Shown: positions 25,401 to 34,832, counted from the stretch's first letter. The stretch: 64,000 nucleotides of DNA from Hyphomicrobium sp. (GCF_003987855.1 NZ_RXIZ01000006.1:1-64000), one strand, 5' to 3'. Notes: generated by a model from the letters alone, not told the origin. Numbers and translations are program-made.

Positions 25401-25676
25401 GCGGCCGTCGAAGCCGCGCGAACCCGGCTGCGGCCAATCCTCATGACGTCCCTCGCCTTCATCCTCGGCGTCGTTCCGCTGGTGTTCGCCGAAGGCGCGG
25501 GCGCCGAGATGCGGCAATCCCTTGGCACAGCCGTATTCGCCGGCATGCTGGGCGTCACGGCATTCGGACTGATCTTCACGCCGGTGTTCTACGTATTGGT
25601 GAGGTGGCTGTCGCCGCGAAAGGCCCCCGAAGGCGGGGAACACCATTCGCCGGAGGCAGGCGCCCCGACGGGATGA
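22485..25676 (+). CDS. RND multidrug efflux pump, AcrB/MexB (HAE1) family
   Basis: A 1063-residue inner-membrane transporter of full length: MRLSHFFIDRPIFAAVVSLI at the N-terminus, 12 membrane helices in two halves, two large periplasmic loops (about 40-335 and 560-870), and the proton-relay pair in GIVVDDAIVVVENVERY in TM4. It exports drugs or other amphiphiles using the proton gradient together with the adaptor just upstream. No TolC-like outer-membrane gene follows, so an outer-membrane channel must be encoded elsewhere. Confidence 0.96.
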   Translation: MRLSHFFIDRPIFAAVVSLIITILGLISVRLLPIAEYPDIAPPTVAIHATYPGASAQVIAETVATPIEQEVNGVDDMLYINSQSTGDGLLTINVVFKPGTNIDQAQVLVQNRVAVAEPRLPDDVRRLGISVRKASPDLMMVVHMTSPDGSRDQQYISNYATLYVKDVLTRIDGVGDVQVFGARDYSMRIWLDPDKVSSRGLTAGEVVQALQAANLQVAAGSINQPPASSDGAFTINVKTLGRLSSPEQFENTVVHAEPDGSVVRLRDIARVELGSQDYTVNAYLDNKVATALVIFQKPGSNALSTAAAVRAEMEHLKKDFPPGVGYSVVYNPTEFIQFSIDAVIHTLIEALVLVVLVVILFLQTWRAAIIPILAIPVSLVGTFFIMSLAGITFNTLSLFGLVLAIGIVVDDAIVVVENVERYIQQGMTPKEAAHKTMDEVGGALLAISLVLIGVFLPTAFITGLQGSFFKQFAITIAASTAISLMVSLTLSPAMAALLLKPHAKGHEKQNLFVRILGAPLRWFFAGFNWAFGALSSGYAWLTRHLISIGAVLLVIYAGLLYVTYERLTATPTGLIPQLDRAYFITVFQLPPGSTLKRTDEVVRRASEIIMQRPGVEHAVEFVGFDGATFTNAPNTGVVFVSLQPFEKRIASGLSKDAILSDLRQQMAVFKDAFIFVLEPPSVPGIGTGGGLKGYVQDKSGNGLPALENAAWAMAGTTGQTPGFTQAFTLFNVRTPEVYADIDRTKAEQLGVPISRVFETLSVYMGSAFINDFNILGRTYRVTAQGDNPFRLSLRDVSNLKTRNADGDMVPIGSVATFQDTTGAYRVPRYNLYPAAEVQVQLARGYSSGTAIAAMEAIAEKVLPQGFGFEWTEIALQEKLAGNTSIYAFGLSVVFVFLLLAALYESWMLPLAVILIVPMCILAAMIGVNIRGLDRNVLVEIGLIVLVGLAAKNAILIVEFAKQGEDNGLSRVDAAVEAARTRLRPILMTSLAFILGVVPLVFAEGAGAEMRQSLGTAVFAGMLGVTAFGLIFTPVFYVLVRWLSPRKAPEGGEHHSPEAGAPTG

Positions 25677-25679
25677 AAG

Positions 25680-25702
25680 GGCGGATTAACTCGTTAACCG
25701 CC
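25680..25702 (+). terminator. Hairpin after the RND pump gene
   Basis: GGCGG-A-TTAAC at 25680-25690 pairs with GTTAACCGCC at 25693-25702 with one bulged A, beginning four bases after the pump stop codon. A stable stem with a two-base loop but no T-tract. It may mark the end of the efflux transcript or shield its 3' end. Confidence 0.4.
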
Positions 25703-25839
25703 TCGGCATCGACAACCAGGGAACAATCGCCACTTAGTGCGGCGGCAACGGGGTTTGCCGTCGTAAATCCGACCGGGCTATAAGGGCGTTTCCTTCATGG
25801 CCCATCGGCGTCACAACGATCAGAACAGTAAGAACCCAG

Positions 25840-26433
25840 ATGAATTCAGATAACAAACCGACGCGCGCCGACGTCGAAAATGCGGTGAAAACCATCATTC
25901 GCTGGTCGGGCGACGATCCCACCCGCGACGGATTGATCGAAACTCCGGCCCGCGTGACGAAGGCGTTCGAGGAATGGTTCCGCGGCTACGGCGAAGATCC
26001 TGAAACCATTCTCGACAAGACCTTCGAAGAGATCGAAGGCTACGACGAGATGATCGTTCTTCGTGGCATTCGTTTCGAGAGCCATTGTGAGCACCACATG
26101 GCGCCGATCATCGGCCGCGCATGGGTGGCTTACATTCCGAATGGCCGCGTCGTCGGTATCTCCAAGCTGGCTCGCGTCGTCGACGCTTACGCGAAGCGGC
26201 TCCAGATCCAGGAGAAGATGACCGCGCAGATCGCCAATACCATTCAGAACGTGCTGCATCCGCAGGGCGTCGCGGTCGTGCTGAAGGCGGAGCATCATTG
26301 CATGACGACGCGCGGCGTCCACAAGCCTGGCACCGACATGGTGACGAGCCGCATGCTCGGCGTCTTCCGTGACAGCCCTATCACCCGCCAGGAGTTCTTG
26401 GCGATGGTGACCGACGACACTAAAACGTCCTGA
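25840..26433 (+). CDS. folE: GTP cyclohydrolase I (FolE)
   Basis: 197 residues, normal for FolE. It converts GTP to 7,8-dihydroneopterin triphosphate, the entry to folate synthesis. Zinc ligands are in the motif [11 protein letters not shown] and the later [10 protein letters not shown]; the catalytic region [20 protein letters not shown] is intact. The two zinc cysteines mark a type IA zinc enzyme. It overlaps truA tail to tail by 14 bp. Confidence 0.97.
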   Translation: MNSDNKPTRADVENAVKTIIRWSGDDPTRDGLIETPARVTKAFEEWFRGYGEDPETILDKTFEEIEGYDEMIVLRGIRFESHCEHHMAPIIGRAWVAYIPNGRVVGISKLARVVDAYAKRLQIQEKMTAQIANTIQNVLHPQGVAVVLKAEHHCMTTRGVHKPGTDMVTSRMLGVFRDSPITRQEFLAMVTDDTKTS

Positions 26434-27181
26434 CCTCTCCCGTGGGATAATTGACCGCGACAAGATAAAGGCCCGCCGCAGGTGCGACGGGCCCGCAAGC
26501 TTCCCGGTTGCGCGCCGCGAGCGCGGCCTCGAGATCGCGGCGGTTCCATTTTCCTTCGCCGACGAGCTTCAGGCTGCCGACCATCGATCGCACTTGGTGA
26601 TGCAGGAACGAACGCGCGGAAACACGGCATACGATCTCGTCGCCGTCGCGCGTAATCTCGAACATGTCGAGCGTTTTGACCGGTGACGCGGCCTGACATT
26701 GGGCTGCCCGAAAGGTCGTGAAGTCGTGCTTGCCGATGAGAGACTGCGCGGCTTCGTGCATTTCTCCCGCGTCGAGTTCCTGCATCGTCCACCACACGCG
26801 ATTGCGATCCAGAATAGGCGGCGCGCGGCGGGTCAGCAGCCGATAGCGATAGTGTCGCTGGATCGCACTGAAGCGAGCATCGAAATCCGCTTCGACTTGC
26901 GCACAGGCGACGACCCCGATCGGATGCGGCCGCAGATGAAAATTCATCGCGTCGCGGATGCGACCCGGAGCCCATTCCTTATTCAAATCGAAATGCGCCA
27001 CTTGTCCCAGCGCATGCACGCCCGCATCCGTGCGACCGGCGCCGCGAACACCAACGGTCTCATGGCTGAACTTGGCGATGGCGTCCTCGAGCAGCCCCTG
27101 GATCGAAAGACCCTGAGCCTGCCTTTGCCAGCCGACAAAAGACGTGCCGTCGTATTCGATGGTGATGCGGAAGCGTGGCAT
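26420..27181 (-). CDS. truA: tRNA pseudouridine(38-40) synthase TruA
   Basis: 253 residues: [19 protein letters not shown] at the start and the catalytic Asp in [18 protein letters not shown]. TruA isomerises uridines 38-40 in the anticodon stem-loop of many tRNAs. It is the last gene of a leftward def-fmt-(small secreted protein)-truA group. Confidence 0.97.
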   Translation of the reverse strand: MPRFRITIEYDGTSFVGWQRQAQGLSIQGLLEDAIAKFSHETVGVRGAGRTDAGVHALGQVAHFDLNKEWAPGRIRDAMNFHLRPHPIGVVACAQVEADFDARFSAIQRHYRYRLLTRRAPPILDRNRVWWTMQELDAGEMHEAAQSLIGKHDFTTFRAAQCQAASPVKTLDMFEITRDGDEIVCRVSARSFLHHQVRSMVGSLKLVGEGKWNRRDLEAALAARNREACGPVAPAAGLYLVAVNYPTGEVRTF

Positions 27182-27248
27182 TCAAGCTCGGTGATGCGGA
27201 ACGAGTGCGGCCATCCCTAACCGTTCCACCGCGGCGCCTCAACGCTGC

Positions 27249-27563
27249 TTATTCGAACGGCGCCTTGTTGGATGGACCAGATTGGGATCTGTGCCCAACC
27301 TTGGCCGTCGATCCATGCGGGGCACGGTAGAAAGCAGCGCCGTGATAGACCACGCCGCCGGGGATCGGTGTCTCTTCGTTCGCGACCCAGGCGGGATCCC
27401 AAGGGATCGGGCGTATCACGCGGACGCCGTGCTCCATTCTGACGTAAGCGCCAGGCACGGTCTGACCACGCGCCGATGGGTCCGGCCCACCGAAATCCGC
27501 AGCCGCCGCCGCGCTCGCAAGAGTAGCCATCGACGCCAAGGAAAAAAGGATACGCGCAAACAT
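27249..27563 (-). CDS. Small secreted protein, unknown function
   Basis: 104 residues starting at the ATG at 27563, with a clear signal peptide (LFSLASMATLASAAAAADFG, cleavage about residue 22). The mature part is short, with GAYVRMEHGVRVIRPIPWDP and GVVYHGAAFYRAPHG, rich in Pro, Gly and aromatic residues, no cysteine. Not a family I recognise. It is inserted between fmt (77 bp upstream) and truA (67 bp downstream) on the same strand, so it is probably co-transcribed with translation genes although its product is exported. The longer frame to 27872 overlaps fmt and is not protein-like there. Confidence 0.72.
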   Translation of the reverse strand: MFARILFSLASMATLASAAAAADFGGPDPSARGQTVPGAYVRMEHGVRVIRPIPWDPAWVANEETPIPGGVVYHGAAFYRAPHGSTAKVGHRSQSGPSNKAPFE

Positions 27564-27640
27564 CGCCGCACTCACAACAACCGACCAACATGGGTTGTAG
27601 CCCCAAGCGCGCCGACGTGCAGCCGAGATATGCGAGATCC

Positions 27641-28576
27641 TTAACGGCCGAGCCGGCTTCCCGCCGGAAGACGCGTCCCGCGAAGAAAGTCCGCCGCTGC
27701 CATCGGCTGCTTGCCCGCCCTTTGCAGCTTCTCGACGCGAACGGCGCCGCTCCCGCAGGCGATCGTCAAAGCATCGTCGATCAACATGCCGGGCTCCCCC
27801 GACCCGCTGACCTCCTTGGCCGCGAGCACTTTGATCCGCTCCGCCTTGCCCCCAAGCGAAACTTCGAACCATGCGCCCGGAAACGGCGATAGCCCGCGAA
27901 TATGATCGACGACAGATTTCGCTGGCATGGCGAAGTCGATGCGGGTTTCACCTTTGTCGATCTTGGCGGCATAGGTCACGCCTTCAGCGGACTGCGGCAC
28001 GCACTGAAGCGTGCCAGCTTCGAGATTCTCGAGCGCTTCCCTCATGAGCGCCGCGCCAGCTTGCGAGAGCGCGTCGTGAAGTTCACCCGCGGTCATCTCA
28101 GGAGGAATTGGAATATCCCGCGCCAAGCAAACGGGGCCGGTGTCGAGACCCTGCTCCATGCGCATGACATCGACGGCCGTCAACGTGTCGCCGGCCATGA
28201 TCGCGCGCTGGATCGGAGCCGCACCGCGCCAGCGCGGCAACTTCGAGGCATGCACGTTGAAGCAGCCGAGACGGGTCGCATCGAGAACCGCTTTCGGCAG
28301 CAGAAGACCATAGGCCACGACGACGGCGGCGTCGGCTTCGAGCCCCGCGAACGCCGACCGATCCTCATCGGACTTGAAATTGACCGGCGTACGTACCGGA
28401 ATGCCGAGCGCCTCGGCCCGACGATGCACCGGCGATTTCACTTCCGCCATGCCACGCCCCGCCGGACGCGGCGGCTGACTATAGACGGCAAGCACGTCGT
28501 GTCCCGCCGCGACGACCGCATCGAGCACGGGCACGGAAAAATCCGGCGTTCCCATGAAAACGATCTTGAGCGGCAT
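27641..28576 (-). CDS. fmt: Methionyl-tRNA formyltransferase
   Basis: 311 residues. Formylates initiator Met-tRNA using 10-formyl-tetrahydrofolate. The nucleotide-binding start [19 protein letters not shown] and the active-site loop [20 protein letters not shown] with catalytic Asn/His are intact; the C-terminal tRNA-binding domain (about 210-311) is present. It lies 84 bp downstream of def. Confidence 0.97.
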   Translation of the reverse strand: MPLKIVFMGTPDFSVPVLDAVVAAGHDVLAVYSQPPRPAGRGMAEVKSPVHRRAEALGIPVRTPVNFKSDEDRSAFAGLEADAAVVVAYGLLLPKAVLDATRLGCFNVHASKLPRWRGAAPIQRAIMAGDTLTAVDVMRMEQGLDTGPVCLARDIPIPPEMTAGELHDALSQAGAALMREALENLEAGTLQCVPQSAEGVTYAAKIDKGETRIDFAMPAKSVVDHIRGLSPFPGAWFEVSLGGKAERIKVLAAKEVSGSGEPGMLIDDALTIACGSGAVRVEKLQRAGKQPMAAADFLRGTRLPAGSRLGR

Positions 28577-28660
28577 GCAAGCCCATTGGTTGGCGCAGGC
28601 AACGACCCAGATTGCCGCTGGCGGCTAGCTCCGCGCAGCGGAGTCGCCAGCGCCGGGGAA

Positions 28661-29167
28661 CTAGGTTCGTGCCTGCTTCTTGAATTTCCGGATGATCATG
28701 TCGCGCTTCAGTCGTGACAGGAAGTCGATGATGAGCTGACCGTCGAGATGATCGATCTCATGCTGGATTGCGGTCGCCAGCAGGCCGTCGGCTTTGAGCT
28801 CCTGCTCGTTGCCGTTCCGATCAATGAAGCGGACCGTCACCTCCGCGGGGCGCTCGATATCGACCCGCACGTCCGGAATCGACAGGCAGCCCTCTTCATG
28901 CACCCGCGTCGTCGAACCGATAGCGATCAGTTCGGGGTTCGCCATGGCGATCGGATTGGGCGGCTCCCCCTCTTCGGAGGTGTCGAGAACGAGAACGCGC
29001 CTGAGCACGCCGACCTGAGGCGCGGCAAGGCCGACGCCGGGCGCCGCGTACATCGTCTCGAGCATGTCGTCCATCAGCTTGACGACGGCCTCGTCCACGC
29101 GCTCGACCGGATCGGAGATCTTGCGCAGAACGGGATCGGGAATGGTTATAATCGGGAGTACGGCCAT
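28661..29167 (-). CDS. def: Peptide deformylase
   Basis: About 168 residues from the ATG at 29167 (MAVLPIITIPDPVLR, the usual family start; in-frame starts at 29179 and 29203 would add 4 or 12 residues). It removes the formyl group from new proteins. The three metal/active-site motifs are present: GVGLAAPQVG, EEGCLSIP and QHEIDHLDG. First gene of the def-fmt-truA group. Confidence 0.96.
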   Translation of the reverse strand: MAVLPIITIPDPVLRKISDPVERVDEAVVKLMDDMLETMYAAPGVGLAAPQVGVLRRVLVLDTSEEGEPPNPIAMANPELIAIGSTTRVHEEGCLSIPDVRVDIERPAEVTVRFIDRNGNEQELKADGLLATAIQHEIDHLDGQLIIDFLSRLKRDMIIRKFKKQART

Positions 29168-29215
29168 GGCGCCTGACATATGAAAGGCCGCTGTCGCGGT
29201 CAATGGCGTGCGTCT

Positions 29216-30190
29216 CTATAACGTTGCTGCTTCCTGGCCCCGGACAGCCGGACGCATGGCAGTGGCGGAGGCTGCAAGCGCATCCGCGGCGGTTTCCGGC
29301 GGCGCCCACCCGATCCGCCTAAGCCTAGCGGCGTCGACCACTAAATCACCCATCAACCGGTCCGCCAAATCGGCTTTTCCGGCGAGCCTCAACAGCCCCG
29401 CTAGCGAGGAATCCGGGACCGGCAGCAGAAGCTGCGAACGGCCCATTCCGCGCCGTAATGCCCTGATGATGTCCGCCATCGTCAATGCGTCTCGGTCGGC
29501 TACGATAAACGCCGTGTTCTCAGCGGTTTGGGTCTGCAGCACGTATTGCACCGCGCTGATAAGATTATCGATGCTGACAAGCGAGCGCCGCGCCTTGAGT
29601 GCGCCGAACGGCAGTGGCACCGGCAGCCCGGCAATACGCATGAGCGCAGCCATGTTGCCCTTGACGCCGGGACCGTAAACGAGCACCGGCCGCAGAACCG
29701 TCCACCTCGTCGATGATCCTTCGAGCGCGGCCGCCATGACCTTCTCGGCTTCAAGTTTCGAGCGGCCATAGGCATCCGTTGGGGCAGCCGGCGTTTCCTC
29801 GGTCACGATGTCGGGGTGCGTGACGCCAACTTGAGCACGGATGGACGACATCAGCACGAACCGCTTCACACGCGCCGAACGCGCCGCCCGGGCCAATTGG
29901 CGAGTTGCATCCACATTGATCGCAGTATAAGCGGCGGCCGGCAAATCCGATCGCGCATGCGATAGGCCCGCCGCATGCACGACGGCATCGACGCCACGGA
30001 CGAGGAATTCCGCCGCGAACGAACGCGACATGTCGCCGACCGCGACGCCTTCGACCCTGGGGCTATCGAACACGATCGGATGCCGGGCAGCCGCCCTGAC
30101 GCTATAGCCGCGCTCCGCCAGCACGCGAACGACATGCTGACCGATAAAGCCCGACGCGCCGGTCACGAGAATGCGTTGGGCGATGCCCAC
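29216..30190 (-). CDS. NAD-dependent epimerase/dehydratase (extended SDR)
   Basis: 324 residues. The N-terminal nucleotide-binding motif VTGASGFIGQHVV and the active site YGRSKLEAEKV (Y-x3-K) mark the extended short-chain dehydrogenase group, close to UDP-hexose 4-epimerase-like proteins. The C-terminal half (about 180-320) would bind the sugar-nucleotide or other substrate; its specificity is not readable. It stands between def and a MATE gene on the same strand. Confidence 0.88.
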   Translation of the reverse strand: MGIAQRILVTGASGFIGQHVVRVLAERGYSVRAAARHPIVFDSPRVEGVAVGDMSRSFAAEFLVRGVDAVVHAAGLSHARSDLPAAAYTAINVDATRQLARAARSARVKRFVLMSSIRAQVGVTHPDIVTEETPAAPTDAYGRSKLEAEKVMAAALEGSSTRWTVLRPVLVYGPGVKGNMAALMRIAGLPVPLPFGALKARRSLVSIDNLISAVQYVLQTQTAENTAFIVADRDALTMADIIRALRRGMGRSQLLLPVPDSSLAGLLRLAGKADLADRLMGDLVVDAARLRRIGWAPPETAADALAASATAMRPAVRGQEAATL

Positions 30191-30278
30191 ACTGGCTCTC
30201 CGCTAATCGCCAAGCACACTGATCGACTCGGGGATCGAGTCTAGGTCCCCGCCGCACTGAAGCGCAACGCCACGCCGG

Positions 30279-31643
30279 TCAGAGCCTCATCGTTTCCCCA
30301 ACCTGCGCGATGAGACGATAGCCTGCCAATATGGCAATCAAACCGAAGGCGATGCCGCCCACCATATTCCCAGCGAGCACCCCCTCCGCGCCGTACAACT
30401 GGCCGCCCCAGATCACGAACGGCACGGTACCGACAGTCGCCCGCCCCCAGTTGAGCAGCGTCGAAAGATGTGGCCGCCCGAGGGTGTTGAACACTGCATT
30501 CGTTATGAAAACCGCTCCGAGGAAGACGAACAAGGGCGCGAGCCACCGGCAGAAAAACACGATCAGCTGTCGTATTTCGCCTGTCGCATGAAACAGGCTC
30601 GCGAGTGGGCCGGCGAGTGCTGCGAGCAGCAACCAGGCGACACCGGTGAACGCGGCCATGGTGAGAAGCGACAGCGTGTAGGCGTCGCGCATCCGCGTAT
30701 GCGCGCGGGCGCCGAAGTTCTGCCCCAGGATTGGCCCGACCACCCCCGAAAGCGCATAGATCGCGCCGAAAGCCACTGGCGTGATCCGGCCGATGATCGC
30801 CCAAGCGGCCACGGCCGCATCGCCGAATGGCGCAATCGCGTGCGTGATGTAGGCATTGCCCACGGCGGGCGCGACGTTGGTCAGCACCGCTGGCAGCGCA
30901 ATCCGCCAATAGGGCGAGACGTCCTGCCGAAGCGTCGCGATTTTCGAACGGCCCATGAGGTCGTGCACGCGAACGACGCCGCAAAGACCGACACCCATCA
31001 TCACGACACGGGCGATGGCCGAGGACAGGACCGCTCCCTCAATTCCCAATCCGAAATGTACGATGAAGATCAGATCGAGGATCGTATTGGCGATGGCGCC
31101 CCAAAGGGTGACGTTCATGGCGCGCCGCGCATCGCCGACCGACCTCAACACCGCCGACGAGGTCATGCCCAGCGCTAGGAATGGCAAAGTCGGAAGAAGA
31201 TAGGCGAGATAAAAGCTCGCGAGATCGAATGTTCTTCCGCTGGCGCCAAGCAGACGAAGCGCGGGGCCGACCGTGAGCCAAAGAAGAAGGCTCGCGATCG
31301 CTGAAAAAGCGAATGCCAGAACATGAGCATTCGCCGTCAGCCGCCGCGCCCGAGCACGTCGTTGCGCTCCGAGTGCCGGCGCAACAAGCGATGTCGCCGC
31401 GATCGAAAGCCCGATGCCGATCGACGTTGAGAAGAAGAGAATGGAGCTCGCATAGCCCACGGCGGCGACGATCGCATCGTCGCCGATCCGCGAAAGAAAG
31501 TAGATGTTGGCAAGATCGCCGACGAAGATCGCCATCAGGCCGATGGCGCCCGCAGCCGTCATCGCGAGAATGTGGCGAAGGAGCGACCCCGTTACGAACT
31601 TCGGACCTTCACCGCCTCTCCGGACGATTTCGATTTCGGCCAT
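30279..31643 (-). CDS. MATE family efflux transporter
   Basis: 454 residues with about 12 membrane helices in two similar halves (HILAMTAAGAIGLMAIFVGDLANIY in the first, AVLTNVAPAVGNAYITHAIA in the second), typical of the DinF/NorM superfamily. MATE proteins export drugs or metabolites in exchange for H+ or Na+. No regulator gene next to it; substrate unknown. Confidence 0.92.
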   Translation of the reverse strand: MAEIEIVRRGGEGPKFVTGSLLRHILAMTAAGAIGLMAIFVGDLANIYFLSRIGDDAIVAAVGYASSILFFSTSIGIGLSIAATSLVAPALGAQRRARARRLTANAHVLAFAFSAIASLLLWLTVGPALRLLGASGRTFDLASFYLAYLLPTLPFLALGMTSSAVLRSVGDARRAMNVTLWGAIANTILDLIFIVHFGLGIEGAVLSSAIARVVMMGVGLCGVVRVHDLMGRSKIATLRQDVSPYWRIALPAVLTNVAPAVGNAYITHAIAPFGDAAVAAWAIIGRITPVAFGAIYALSGVVGPILGQNFGARAHTRMRDAYTLSLLTMAAFTGVAWLLLAALAGPLASLFHATGEIRQLIVFFCRWLAPLFVFLGAVFITNAVFNTLGRPHLSTLLNWGRATVGTVPFVIWGGQLYGAEGVLAGNMVGGIAFGLIAILAGYRLIAQVGETMRL

Positions 31644-31670
31644 TTGCCTGACGTTTCCGGCGTCCTTCGC

Positions 31671-32276
31671 CTATAGTTTGCGTCGCGCCTTGAATGCGGC
31701 AGCCAGTGTGCCGTCGTCGAGATAGTCGAGTTCACCACCGATAGGAACGCCCTGCGCCAAACGGGACACCGTCACGTCGGTTCCCTGGAGCTGGTCGGAG
31801 AGGTAATGCGCCGTCGATTGCCCTTCGACCGTCGCGTTCAAAGCGAGAAGGATCTCTTTGACATCAGGCGATTTCGCGCGCGCGATCAGATTTCCGATAT
31901 TGAGCTGCTCTGGCCCGACGCCATCCAGCGGCGAGAGGTGTCCGCCAAGAACATGATAGCGAGCCGACACGATGCTCGCCCGTTCGAGCGCCCAGAGATC
32001 CCCGACTTCCTCCACGACGACAATCAGGCTGGGGTCGCGGCGAGGATCGGCGCAAACGCTGCACGGCGATACGGTATCGAGGTTTCCACAAACCGGACAC
32101 TCGGCGATTTTTGCGATCGCCTGCTGCAGAGCATCGGCAAGCGGCAGCAGCAGATCGTTTCGCCGCTTCAGGAGCGCAAGCACAGCCTTTCGCGCCGAAC
32201 GCGGACCAAGCCCTGGCATGCGCGCCAAAAGCTGCACAAGCCGCTCGATCTCAGGACCTGCCGTTTTGCGGGCCAT
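31671..32276 (-). CDS. recR: Recombination protein RecR
   Basis: 201 residues: helix-hairpin-helix start [18 protein letters not shown], zinc finger [20 protein letters not shown], and a Toprim domain ([17 protein letters not shown]). RecR works with RecFO to load RecA at gaps. Third gene of dnaX-ybaB-recR. Confidence 0.97.
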   Translation of the reverse strand: MARKTAGPEIERLVQLLARMPGLGPRSARKAVLALLKRRNDLLLPLADALQQAIAKIAECPVCGNLDTVSPCSVCADPRRDPSLIVVVEEVGDLWALERASIVSARYHVLGGHLSPLDGVGPEQLNIGNLIARAKSPDVKEILLALNATVEGQSTAHYLSDQLQGTDVTVSRLAQGVPIGGELDYLDDGTLAAAFKARRKL

Positions 32277-32420
32277 GCTCCGGTCCCAATTTATCGCGCC
32301 AGTTCTTGATTACCCCATGGCCGGAGTTGACCCAGCCATCCAGAGCCGCGCGATCTACATTTGAGTTGTTTGTTACGGATGGCCGCGCAGAGCGCGGCCA
32401 TGACGTTGAATAGGTGCGGC

Positions 32421-32741
32421 TTAGAAAAGCTTCAAGCCGGGTGGGATCGGCAGGCCGCCGGTGATCTCGGCCATCTTCGACTGCATGATGCCATCGACCT
32501 TTGCCCGCGCGTCCGTCGAAGCCGCAACGATCAGATCTTCGAGGATCTCGACCTCTTCCGGTTTCAAAAGGCTGGGATCTATCCGCACTTTCTTGAGCTC
32601 GCCCCGGCCATCGACCGTCACGTGGACGAGACCGCCGCCGGACTGCCCCTCGATCTCGGCGCGTGCGAGTTCATCCTGCATTTCTTTCAGGCGCGCCTGC
32701 ATCTGGCCCACCTGCTTCATCATTCCCATAATGTCTTTCAT
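32421..32741 (-). CDS. ybaB: YbaB/EbfC nucleoid-associated protein
   Basis: 106 residues with the family start MKQVGQMQARLKEMQDELA and core GRGELKKVRIDPSLLKPEEV. Binds DNA as a tweezer-shaped dimer. It lies 38 bp downstream of dnaX, and recR follows after about 145 bp, the standard bacterial order. Confidence 0.96.
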   Translation of the reverse strand: MKDIMGMMKQVGQMQARLKEMQDELARAEIEGQSGGGLVHVTVDGRGELKKVRIDPSLLKPEEVEILEDLIVAASTDARAKVDGIMQSKMAEITGGLPIPPGLKLF

Positions 32742-32779
32742 TTCATCCTCGCGGCACGTCGCCGAATCCGGTTCAATCT

Positions 32780-34627
32780 TTAAACGGCTTCGCTCTCACT
32801 GTCCGTATCTGTCTCACGCCCAGCGATCCGCCGCACCTCGGCGATCTTCGCATCGGGAAAGGCTTCCAACACCGCGCGCACCGCCGGATGTTCCTTCAGC
32901 GACTGCAGTTCTTGCGCTTCACGTTCTCTACGAACGACACCGACAGGCGGAGCGCCAGCCTCCTTCGAAAGTACGACGACCCACTTGCGCGTGGTCCAGG
33001 AATTGAGCTTCTCGCGCAGATCGTTCGCAAGCTCCGCAGGCGCATCGGGCAGAAGAAAGATATCGATCGAACCAGCAACAGCATCGAACTTCACGAGGCT
33101 GACGTGATCCTCGAGGTGGATCTTGAGCTTCGCATCGCGCTTCTCGCCGACGAGCGCGATGACATCGGCGAAGGAACGCGGATCAGACTTCATCGCCGCT
33201 GCGGAAACGGATGAGCCGCCCTCGATCGCGAGTTCGTCCTCGCTCTCCTCTTCGCCAGCCGGGAGACCGTCATCGAACTCGAAGGCATCGCCGAATTCGT
33301 CGGCATCATTCTGCGCGATGGGCTGTCGGGTGGCGGCATTGAGCGGCGTCCGCTCGCTCGCGGGTGCGTCACCTGCAGGTAGGGCCGGACGCCGTTGTGC
33401 GACCGCGCCGCCTCCTAGGGTCTTGATCAATTCATCCGGCGTCGGCAGATCGGACGTGTAGGCCAGACGAATGAGAACCATCTCGGCCGCAACCCGCGGA
33501 TTGGGCGCGCGCGCGACCTCTTCATAGCCTTTGACGAGCATTTGCCATGCCCGCGCCAGATACGGCATCGACAGGCGCGACGCGAGGCTGGCGATGCGCG
33601 CCTTCTCTTCGGCCGTAAGCGCTTCGCCGGCGGGCTCCTCGCCGACAGCTTTGACCCGCGCGATCGCATGGACCGCCTCGGCGAGATCGGCGACGATCTC
33701 GGCCGCTTCCGCCCCATCCCGATGCAGCGATTCCAAACCGCGAATGGCGGCAGCGACGTCGCCCTTGAAGAGGCTCTCAGCGAGATCGAAAATGCGCGCG
33801 CGATCGGCGAGCCCAAGCATGTCGCGAACCTTCGTCGCCGTTACATGCCCCTCGCCCATGGCGATCGCCTGGTCGAGGATGGAGAGGCCATCGCGCACCG
33901 AACCTTCGGCGGCGCGCGCGATAAGCTGGAGCGCGTCCGCATCCGCCTGCGCGCCTTCAAGGCCAACGATCTTCTGAAAATGAGCCGCCAGCACAGGCTG
34001 CTCGACGCGGCGCAGGTCGAAACGCTGGCACCGCGACAGCACCGTTACGGGCACTTTGCGAATTTCCGTCGTCGCGAAGATGAAGCGCACGTGCGACGGC
34101 GGCTCCTCAAGCGTCTTCAGGAGCGCATTGAATGCGCCTTTCGACAGCATGTGAACCTCGTCGATGAGGAACACTTTCGTGCGCGCCACAAGCGGGGTGT
34201 ATTGCGAGCTCTCGATGATCTCGCGAATGTTGTCGACGCCGGTGTTCGAAGCGGCGTCCATTTCGAGCACGTCCGGGTGACGGCCCTCCATGATGTCTTT
34301 GCAGTGGACGCCGAGGCCCGGCATGTCGATCGTCGGCTTGTCGTAGCCCGGCGCTTCGTAGTTCAAGGCGCGAGCGAGAATACGCGCCGTCGTTGTCTTG
34401 CCGACGCCGCGCACGCCGGTCAGCATGTAGCCCTGTGCGATCCGGCCTGACGCGAACGCGTTGCGCAGCGTCGTCACCATCGCCGACTGTCCGATGAGAT
34501 CGTCGAACGTCGCCGGGCGGTACTTGCGCGCGAGGACGACGTACGGCTTCGATGGCTCGGAGCCGGAAGACGCTTCGTTCTCGGGGGAGTCTGATTTTTT
34601 CTTCGCCATTAATCCCTGCGCCAACAT
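32780..34627 (-). CDS. dnaX: DNA polymerase III subunits gamma/tau (DnaX)
   Basis: 615 residues: AAA+ clamp loader (about 25-390) with Walker A GVRGVGKTTTARILA, DEVHMLS, and sensor 1 ATTEIRKVPVTVLSRCQRFD, then a disordered acidic linker and the C-terminal tau domain. The usual four-cysteine zinc module is reduced to one Cys (GVHCKDIMEGRH); I recall the same loss in other Hyphomicrobiales. The start could also be the ATG at 34609 (MAKKK, with CAGGGA upstream). It leads the operon dnaX-ybaB-recR, with the SRP RNA gene just upstream. Confidence 0.96.
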   Translation of the reverse strand: MLAQGLMAKKKSDSPENEASSGSEPSKPYVVLARKYRPATFDDLIGQSAMVTTLRNAFASGRIAQGYMLTGVRGVGKTTTARILARALNYEAPGYDKPTIDMPGLGVHCKDIMEGRHPDVLEMDAASNTGVDNIREIIESSQYTPLVARTKVFLIDEVHMLSKGAFNALLKTLEEPPSHVRFIFATTEIRKVPVTVLSRCQRFDLRRVEQPVLAAHFQKIVGLEGAQADADALQLIARAAEGSVRDGLSILDQAIAMGEGHVTATKVRDMLGLADRARIFDLAESLFKGDVAAAIRGLESLHRDGAEAAEIVADLAEAVHAIARVKAVGEEPAGEALTAEEKARIASLASRLSMPYLARAWQMLVKGYEEVARAPNPRVAAEMVLIRLAYTSDLPTPDELIKTLGGGAVAQRRPALPAGDAPASERTPLNAATRQPIAQNDADEFGDAFEFDDGLPAGEEESEDELAIEGGSSVSAAAMKSDPRSFADVIALVGEKRDAKLKIHLEDHVSLVKFDAVAGSIDIFLLPDAPAELANDLREKLNSWTTRKWVVVLSKEAGAPPVGVVRREREAQELQSLKEHPAVRAVLEAFPDAKIAEVRRIAGRETDTDSESEAV

Positions 34628-34736
34628 CCGCCCGAGGGAGCAAGGCGACCCGCGCCAGATCTCCGAAAACGAGACCGCGCCCCCGCGGAGAGCGCCGGAA
34701 CGCGTGCGATCCGAGTACCGCTCATGAGCGAGTAGA

Positions 34737-34827
34737 AAGGCTGGCGAACGACCCGATTTCTGATCGTTAGGGCTGCTTCCTTCCGGACCTGACCCGGTTG
34801 GCGACGAACTCGTCCGCCGCCAGCCCG
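34737..34827 (-). ncRNA. ffs: Signal recognition particle RNA (4.5S type)
   Basis: The minus strand carries the conserved SRP domain IV loop GGTCAGGTCCGGAAGGAAGC at about 34775-34794. It is enclosed by a helix whose ends GGCTGGCG (34825-34818) and CGCCAGCC (34746-34739) are exact complements, followed by TTT. The size (about 91 nt) fits the small bacterial form. Its place directly before dnaX is common in alphaproteobacteria. Binds Ffh to target membrane proteins. Confidence 0.95.
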
Positions 34828-34832
34828 TCGAT

